Source: Methanobrevibacter sp.
Lineage (GTDB): Archaea > Methanobacteriota > Methanobacteria > Methanobacteriales > Methanobacteriaceae
NCBI GenBank assembly: GCA_017646885.1
Contig: JAGCLR010000200.1
Location: forward strand, 1-5,657
DNA: 5,657 nt
Direction: 5' to 3'
A program made the translations under genes and the position numbers. Shown one piece after another: positions 5,225 through 5,657 of this stretch (positions are counted from its first letter, which is position 1; every line of letters starts with the position of its first letter). Under the pieces are notes generated by a model. That model did not search any database, had not been told where the DNA came from, and saw only the letters and a list, made by a program, of their open reading frames with translations.

Positions 5225-5657
5225 TTAAACTCCTTTTTCTAACCTTTTTCTGTAAAAATCATCTACACTTCCATCATACAAATCCATTGCCTTGTCTACA
5301 GGATATTTTATGGACCTTAACTCAACACTCAGAGATTCTGAGTCGAGTATAGCATATTGGGCATTAGGATTATGATTTCTAGGTTGCCCAACAGAACCTG
5401 GATTAATAAATAATACTGATTTTTTATTCCTCATCTCTTCATTATCTGCTTCATAAAACTTTTGAAACATATGAGGATAATGTGAATGGCCTGATAAGAC
5501 TATGTCAAAATCTGAATAATCTCCATTAAGCTCATCAGGGAAAATTGATTTCCAATAAGAATCATTTAAAGAACCATGACTAGCTAAAACTTTTTTTCCA
5601 TCCAAATCAAATTCATAGCTCCCTTCCTGGACCATTTCATTATTCAAGTAATCCAAA
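5225..5657 (-). CDS. Calcineurin-like metallophosphoesterase, C-terminal part (cut by window edge)
   Basis: Only the last 143 codons or so are visible; the reading frame is open to the right edge. The C-terminal metal ligands of the family are seen: SHGS (visible residues 26-29), GHSH in DIVLSGHSHYPH (51-62), and NPGSVGQPR (85-93), the usual strand and turn of the YfcE/MJ0936 subgroup of phosphodiesterases. The N-terminal GDxHG and GNHD motifs would lie beyond base 5657. The family is about 165-250 residues, so roughly 25-100 residues are missing. A TTG codon at the very edge should not be taken as the start. It is the first visible gene of the operon, 12 bases before the epimerase. Its substrate is unknown; in this setting it could hydrolyse a phosphoester or nucleotidyl intermediate, but housekeeping roles are equally possible. 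Confidence 0.85.
   Translation of the reverse strand, partial: LDYLNNEMVQEGSYEFDLDGKKVLASHGSLNDSYWKSIFPDELNGDYSDFDIVLSGHSHYPHMFQKFYEADNEEMRNKKSVLFINPGSVGQPRNHNPNAQYAILDSESLSVELRSIKYPVDKAMDLYDGSVDDFYRKRLEKGV

Noticed and set aside
5654..5656. TTG as the start of the phosphoesterase
   Set aside because: It is merely the first in-frame codon at the window edge. The essential N-terminal metal-binding motifs are missing, so the gene must continue upstream.

Overview
The window is a compact, visibly AT-rich stretch. Six protein-coding genes, five complete and one cut by the right edge, all lie on the minus strand, so transcription runs from high to low coordinates. Archaeal-type GGTGA/GGAG ribosome-binding sites, a TATA-like box, T-tract terminators and the AT-rich codon use suggest a methanogenic archaeon of the Methanobrevibacter type. 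This is an inference: no marker gene such as rRNA or a methanogenesis enzyme is present, and a low-GC bacterium is not excluded.

From right to left (5' to 3' in transcription), bases 5657-1069 hold a probable five-gene operon. It runs: the C-terminal part of a calcineurin-like metallophosphoesterase; an extended short-chain (SDR) NAD-dependent sugar epimerase/dehydratase; a small nucleotidyltransferase of the LicC/PntC cytidylyltransferase type; a Rossmann-fold dehydrogenase of unknown substrate that looks like a remote lactate/malate dehydrogenase relative; and a clear phosphonopyruvate decarboxylase. Most spacings are 8-12 bases, or a 17-base overlap, and each gene has its own ribosome-binding site. 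Only the decarboxylase sits behind a longer 58-base leader. The promoter of the operon lies outside the window. A 235-base AT-rich intergenic region (834-1068) follows, then a separate two-part GNAT acetyltransferase gene with its own candidate promoter and a good hairpin-plus-T-tract terminator at the left edge.

The most interesting content is a phosphonate (C-P bond) module in a probable archaeon. Phosphonopyruvate decarboxylase is the step that makes phosphoenolpyruvate (PEP) mutase productive, by pulling phosphonopyruvate to phosphonoacetaldehyde. The co-transcribed dehydrogenase and nucleotidyltransferase suggest that a phosphonate is reduced and then activated as a nucleotidyl (probably CMP) ester. 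The epimerase suggests that the product decorates a cell-surface glycan or lipid. PEP mutase and an aminotransferase are not in the window; the mutase would be expected upstream, beyond base 5657. Combining a divergent LDH/MDH-like reductase with the decarboxylase and nucleotidyltransferase does not match the textbook 2-aminoethylphosphonate pathway and may be an undescribed variant.
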